A program made the translations under genes and the position numbers. From positions 1-33,010 of the forward strand of contig JAQUUB010000046.1 of assembly GCA_028694115.1 (NCBI GenBank): a stretch of 33,010 nucleotides of DNA, written 5' to 3'. Shown one piece after another: positions 31,495-33,010 of the stretch; within the stretch, counting starts at the first letter, position 1; each line of letters starts with the position of its first letter. Under the pieces are notes generated by a model. That model made no database searches, was not told the DNA's origin, and was given only the letters and a program-made list of their open reading frames with translations. The stretch is from Lachnospiraceae bacterium (GTDB lineage: Bacteria; Bacillota_A; Clostridia; Lachnospirales; Lachnospiraceae).

Positions 31495-31842
31495 CTATAC
31501 AACTTCCCATTTTCTTTCATTTTCTTTACTAATCTTCTGAAACGAATCATCAAGCCATTCATAGATTTTCCATGAATATTCATTGCTGAAGGTATGAACT
31601 GAATCAAATTTATAAATTTTTCTTCCATATTCTATATAGCTTCCTGATCTAACGAATAAAATTCTTTCGTTATCCATTCCATTACTAATGAAATAAAAAC
31701 CTTCATCCAGAAAATCCTCCGTTCCAAATGCAATTCTCCATTCACCTCCGGGAGCTTTTAGATTGCTTACTCTCTGATTCGAGAATGCGTAAAGATTGAC
31801 TTTTCTTCCATCTGCTGTGAATAAACCACTTCTCTTGATCAT
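31495..31842 (-). CDS. First early-operon protein, unknown
   Basis: A 115-residue protein with a strong AAAGGAGAGCACC site. It has a strand-rich N-terminus (GLFTADGRKVNLYAFSNQRVSNLKAPGGEWRIAFGT split around residue 30) and a C-terminal helix with SWKIYEWLDDSFQKISKENE. It is the first gene transcribed from the early promoter, a position often used for host takeover. I recognise no family. It ends with TAG, and a continuing frame follows. Confidence 0.75.
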   Translation of the reverse strand: MIKRSGLFTADGRKVNLYAFSNQRVSNLKAPGGEWRIAFGTEDFLDEGFYFISNGMDNERILFVRSGSYIEYGRKIYKFDSVHTFSNEYSWKIYEWLDDSFQKISKENERKWEVV

Positions 31843-31858
31843 GGTGCTCTCCTTTCCA

Positions 31859-31877
31859 AGTCGTAAAATTTACAACT
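31859..31877. promoter_or_regulatory. Operator-like dyad O3
   Basis: AGTCGTA-AAATT-TACAACT has the same two-half-site layout (AGYCGTA N5 TACRRCT) as the dyad in the early promoter. It lies just upstream of the ribosome site of the first early gene, within the early leader, so a bound repressor could block elongation. Confidence 0.55.
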
Positions 31878-31954
31878 TATTGTGTTTAGATTATTTCCTA
31901 TTCCCTATCTTGTTGTAGAAAATAATCTCTAAAACCTCTATAATAAGAACGATT

Positions 31955-31968
31955 ACAGATAATTCTGT
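31955..31968. promoter_or_regulatory. ACAGA-N4-TCTGT dyad at the early transcription start
   Basis: ACAGATAATTCTGT is a perfect 5+4+5 dyad just downstream of the early -10. It shares its half-site and spacing with the palindrome at 32544-32563. Its position over the expected start suggests an operator for a negative regulator such as the small HTH protein at 30401-30607. Confidence 0.5.
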
Positions 31969-31972
31969 TATT

Positions 31973-32001
31973 ATAATAGTCGTATTTATTACGGCTGTCA
32001 A
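31973..32001 (-). promoter_or_regulatory. Early promoter (Pe)
   Basis: On the minus strand TTGACA (32001-31996) and TATTAT (31978-31973) are separated by exactly 17 bases. The match to sigma-70-type promoters is near perfect. The start would be near 31966, giving a leader of about 124 bases to the first early gene. Dyad O1 fills the spacer. Confidence 0.85.
31978..31996. promoter_or_regulatory. Operator-like dyad O1 in the early promoter
   Basis: AGTCGTA-TTTAT-TACGGCT is an imperfect dyad (6 of 7 half-site positions paired) located between the -35 and -10 of the early promoter. Binding here by the divergent repressor would block early transcription. Confidence 0.7.
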
Positions 32002-32006
32002 GTTTT

Positions 32007-32035
32007 TTGTCCGTAATTTTACGGCTTAATATAAT
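32007..32035 (+). promoter_or_regulatory. Candidate repressor promoter
   Basis: TTGTCC (32007-32012), a 17-base spacer and TATAAT (32030-32035) face the repressor gene. The start would fall near 32042, only about 9 bases before the ATG, so most of the AAAGGAG would be lost from this transcript. Dyad O2 lies in the spacer, consistent with autoregulation. Confidence 0.6.
32011..32024. promoter_or_regulatory. Operator-like dyad O2
   Basis: CCGTAATTTTACGG is a perfect 6+2+6 dyad inside the candidate repressor promoter. It shares TACGG half-sites with O1 and the TGTCCG start with motifs at the right end. Confidence 0.65.
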
Positions 32036-32050
32036 GAAAGGAGATCAAAA

Positions 32051-32464
32051 ATGGAACAAAACTCTAACATTCTTCCAGAATTAGTAAACAACCTGGATAT
32101 ATTAATGAAAAAGAATGGAATAAGTGCAAATGATTTTGCAAAGGCTATTGGCAAACGAAGAGCCATAGTAACAGATTGGAGGTCAGGTAGATCATCACCA
32201 TCATTAGATACAATTGTACTGATATGTAATACTTTTAATTGTAGTTTATATGAAATATTTCCGGCTCAGTTTTTTACAAATTCAGATAAAACAGTGCATT
32301 TTTCCGATCCTATAAATGAAAATATTATGAAAATACTACCTTCCCTTCCAGAAAATGAACGTGAAGATATTCTCGAACTAATCGAATTTAAAATATATAA
32401 GCAGAACAAAAAAGAGAGACCTGTGCCAAAATCATCAGATTCAAAAGATGATAAATTAGCATAG
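32051..32464 (+). CDS. XRE-family lysogeny repressor
   Basis: The only plus-strand gene. This 137-residue protein has an N-terminal XRE helix-turn-helix: ILMKKNGISANDFAKAIGKRRAIVTDWRSGRSSPSLDTIV (about 17-56) and continues to FNCSLYEIFP. The C-terminal half has a helix with LPENEREDILELIEFKIYKQNKK, probably for dimerisation, and a polar tail ending in KLA. It is divergent from the early operon and next to its operators, so it is the likely repressor that maintains lysogeny. The start follows AAAGGAGATCAAA. Confidence 0.9.
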   Translation: MEQNSNILPELVNNLDILMKKNGISANDFAKAIGKRRAIVTDWRSGRSSPSLDTIVLICNTFNCSLYEIFPAQFFTNSDKTVHFSDPINENIMKILPSLPENEREDILELIEFKIYKQNKKERPVPKSSDSKDDKLA

Positions 32465-32885
32465 TTTAACCATGTTTTAAAATACTTTAAACTCATTTAT
32501 AATCATGCAAAATATTTTGTATTTTGCTTTTATTTTTGTGTTGAATACAGATATATCTGTATTTTATACAATTTACGGACATTTTATTAGTTGCATTAAC
32601 ATAGGAAGATTTGCATTTCATGCAAAGAATGTTGTTATGTCCGCAATATTTTCACTTCATTCTCAACACGTTGATTTTACTGGATTTTGTGTATCGGACA
32701 TGGCTTAGCTGAATATTGCATTTATGTCCGCAATATTCTACTTTTTGTTTGAACATAGTTTTCACACTTTTTTTAAATATTGTTTAAATGCCCTATTTTA
32801 TTGGTTTTCAAAGGTTGAAATAGTTGAAGAACTTTAGAAGATTTTTTTTGACGTGATTTTTAGACATTTTCAACTCTTGTTTTTA
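32465..32885. other. Intergenic right-end region with phased motifs
   Basis: No convincing gene lies between the repressor and the right end. The stretch is very AT-rich. TGTCCG motifs occur at 32576-32582 (minus), 32637-32643 (plus), 32695-32701 (minus) and 32724-32730 (plus), about 61, 58 and 29 bases apart. Those at 32637 and 32724 share TTATGTCCGCAATATT. A TTGACG-containing site lies at 32848-32853, and a weak AGTTTAA/TTAAACT inverted repeat at 32463-32493 follows the repressor. Confidence 0.55.
32544..32563. promoter_or_regulatory. Perfect 20-base palindrome in the right-end region
   Basis: AATACAGATATATCTGTATT is a perfect palindrome. Its ACAGA-N4-TCTGT core is the same as in the dyad at the early start (31955-31968). 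A weak plus-strand promoter-like pair (TTGAAT and TATACA) flanks it. Confidence 0.65.
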
Positions 32886-32905
32886 TTCCCCACCAAGAAT
32901 GACAA
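32886..32905. repeat. Internal transposase-binding-like site, right end
   Basis: TTCCCCACCAAGAATGACAA matches the left-end site at 28-47 at 17 of 20 positions and, on the minus strand, resembles the terminal TTGACATTCTTAATGA. It is in the opposite orientation to the terminal site. Confidence 0.6.
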
Positions 32906-32916
32906 TTTTTCATAAT

Positions 32917-32961
32917 AAAAAAAGGTGAGTTCCCATGTTTTCGGGGTTTCTCACCTTTTTT
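32917..32961. terminator. Bidirectional terminator at the right end
   Basis: AAAAAAGGTGAG and CTCACCTTTTTT form a 12-bp stem with a further CCC/GGG pairing in the loop, with A and T runs on both sides. It lies between the internal and terminal end sites and would separate phage and host transcription in both directions. Confidence 0.85.
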
Positions 32962-32983
32962 CGGTTTTTTTCATAATTTTGTT

Positions 32984-33010
32984 TTTTGACATTCTTAATG
33001 AATATTTACA
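32984..33010. repeat. Right terminal inverted repeat / transposase end site
   Basis: The last 27 bases are the inverted counterpart of positions 1-27 (19/27 identical) and end in TTACA. The site contains TTGACATTCTTAATGA in the plus orientation. It is the end next to the repressor, equivalent to the Mu left (c) end. Confidence 0.75.

Noticed and set aside
32505..32708. 67-codon plus-strand frame after the repressor
   Set aside because: It runs through the palindrome and TGTCCG motifs, has no ribosome site and its composition is that of AT-rich intergenic DNA.
1..33010. CRISPR array, tRNA or rRNA genes, insertion sequences
   Set aside because: No regularly spaced repeats of CRISPR type, no tRNA-like cloverleaf or rRNA-like segment, and no second transposase were seen.

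Overview
The window looks like one complete transposable (Mu-like) phage genome with a siphovirus-type tail. It is AT-rich, uses strong Shine-Dalgarno sites, and carries LLH-type holin, GH25 endolysin, DUF4355-like scaffold and XkdX-like genes. This points to a Firmicutes host, most likely a gut Clostridia/Lachnospiraceae bacterium; the host assignment is inference. The window starts TGTAA and ends TTACA, and the two 27-base ends are imperfect inverted repeats (19/27), so both ends appear to be the true element termini with no host flank. Every gene is on the minus strand except the repressor at the right, so the right end of the window corresponds to the Mu left (c) end.

Right to left: transposase-type end sites and a terminator (32886-33010); an intergenic region with phased TGTCCG motifs and a 20-base palindrome; a plus-strand XRE repressor (32051-32464); a divergent early promoter with operators (31859-32035). 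The early operon follows: two small unknown genes, a double-OB SSB-like protein, a small HTH protein, MuA-type transposase, MuB-type ATPase, a DnaD-C-like protein, small genes, an Acb2/Tad1-like cyclic-nucleotide sponge, Gam, GemA, a GH25 endolysin and a Mor-type activator. A 13-bp-stem terminator closes this block. A candidate Mor-dependent late promoter overlaps that terminator, so that late transcripts would start inside its stem.

The late operon (23286 down to 166) holds the holin, a membrane coiled-coil protein, two gp26-like winged-helix proteins, a gp27-like small terminase, the large terminase, an SPP1-type portal, a MuF protein with a JAB-like C-terminal domain followed by a small acidic protein, scaffold, capsid, head-tail connectors, major tail protein, tail chaperones with a -1 frameshift site, tape measure and tail tip proteins.

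A diversity-generating retroelement (DGR) sits at the tail end of the late operon: a 519-residue target protein with a C-terminal variable repeat (VR), a template repeat (TR) and a DGR-type reverse transcriptase. All 10 TR/VR substitutions fall at template adenines. Other points worth a second look are a duplicated hairpin-led intergenic element (25654-25709 and 26782-26842), the MuF-JAB/acidic pair, the Acb2-like gene, the operator layout and the endolysin lying outside the late operon.
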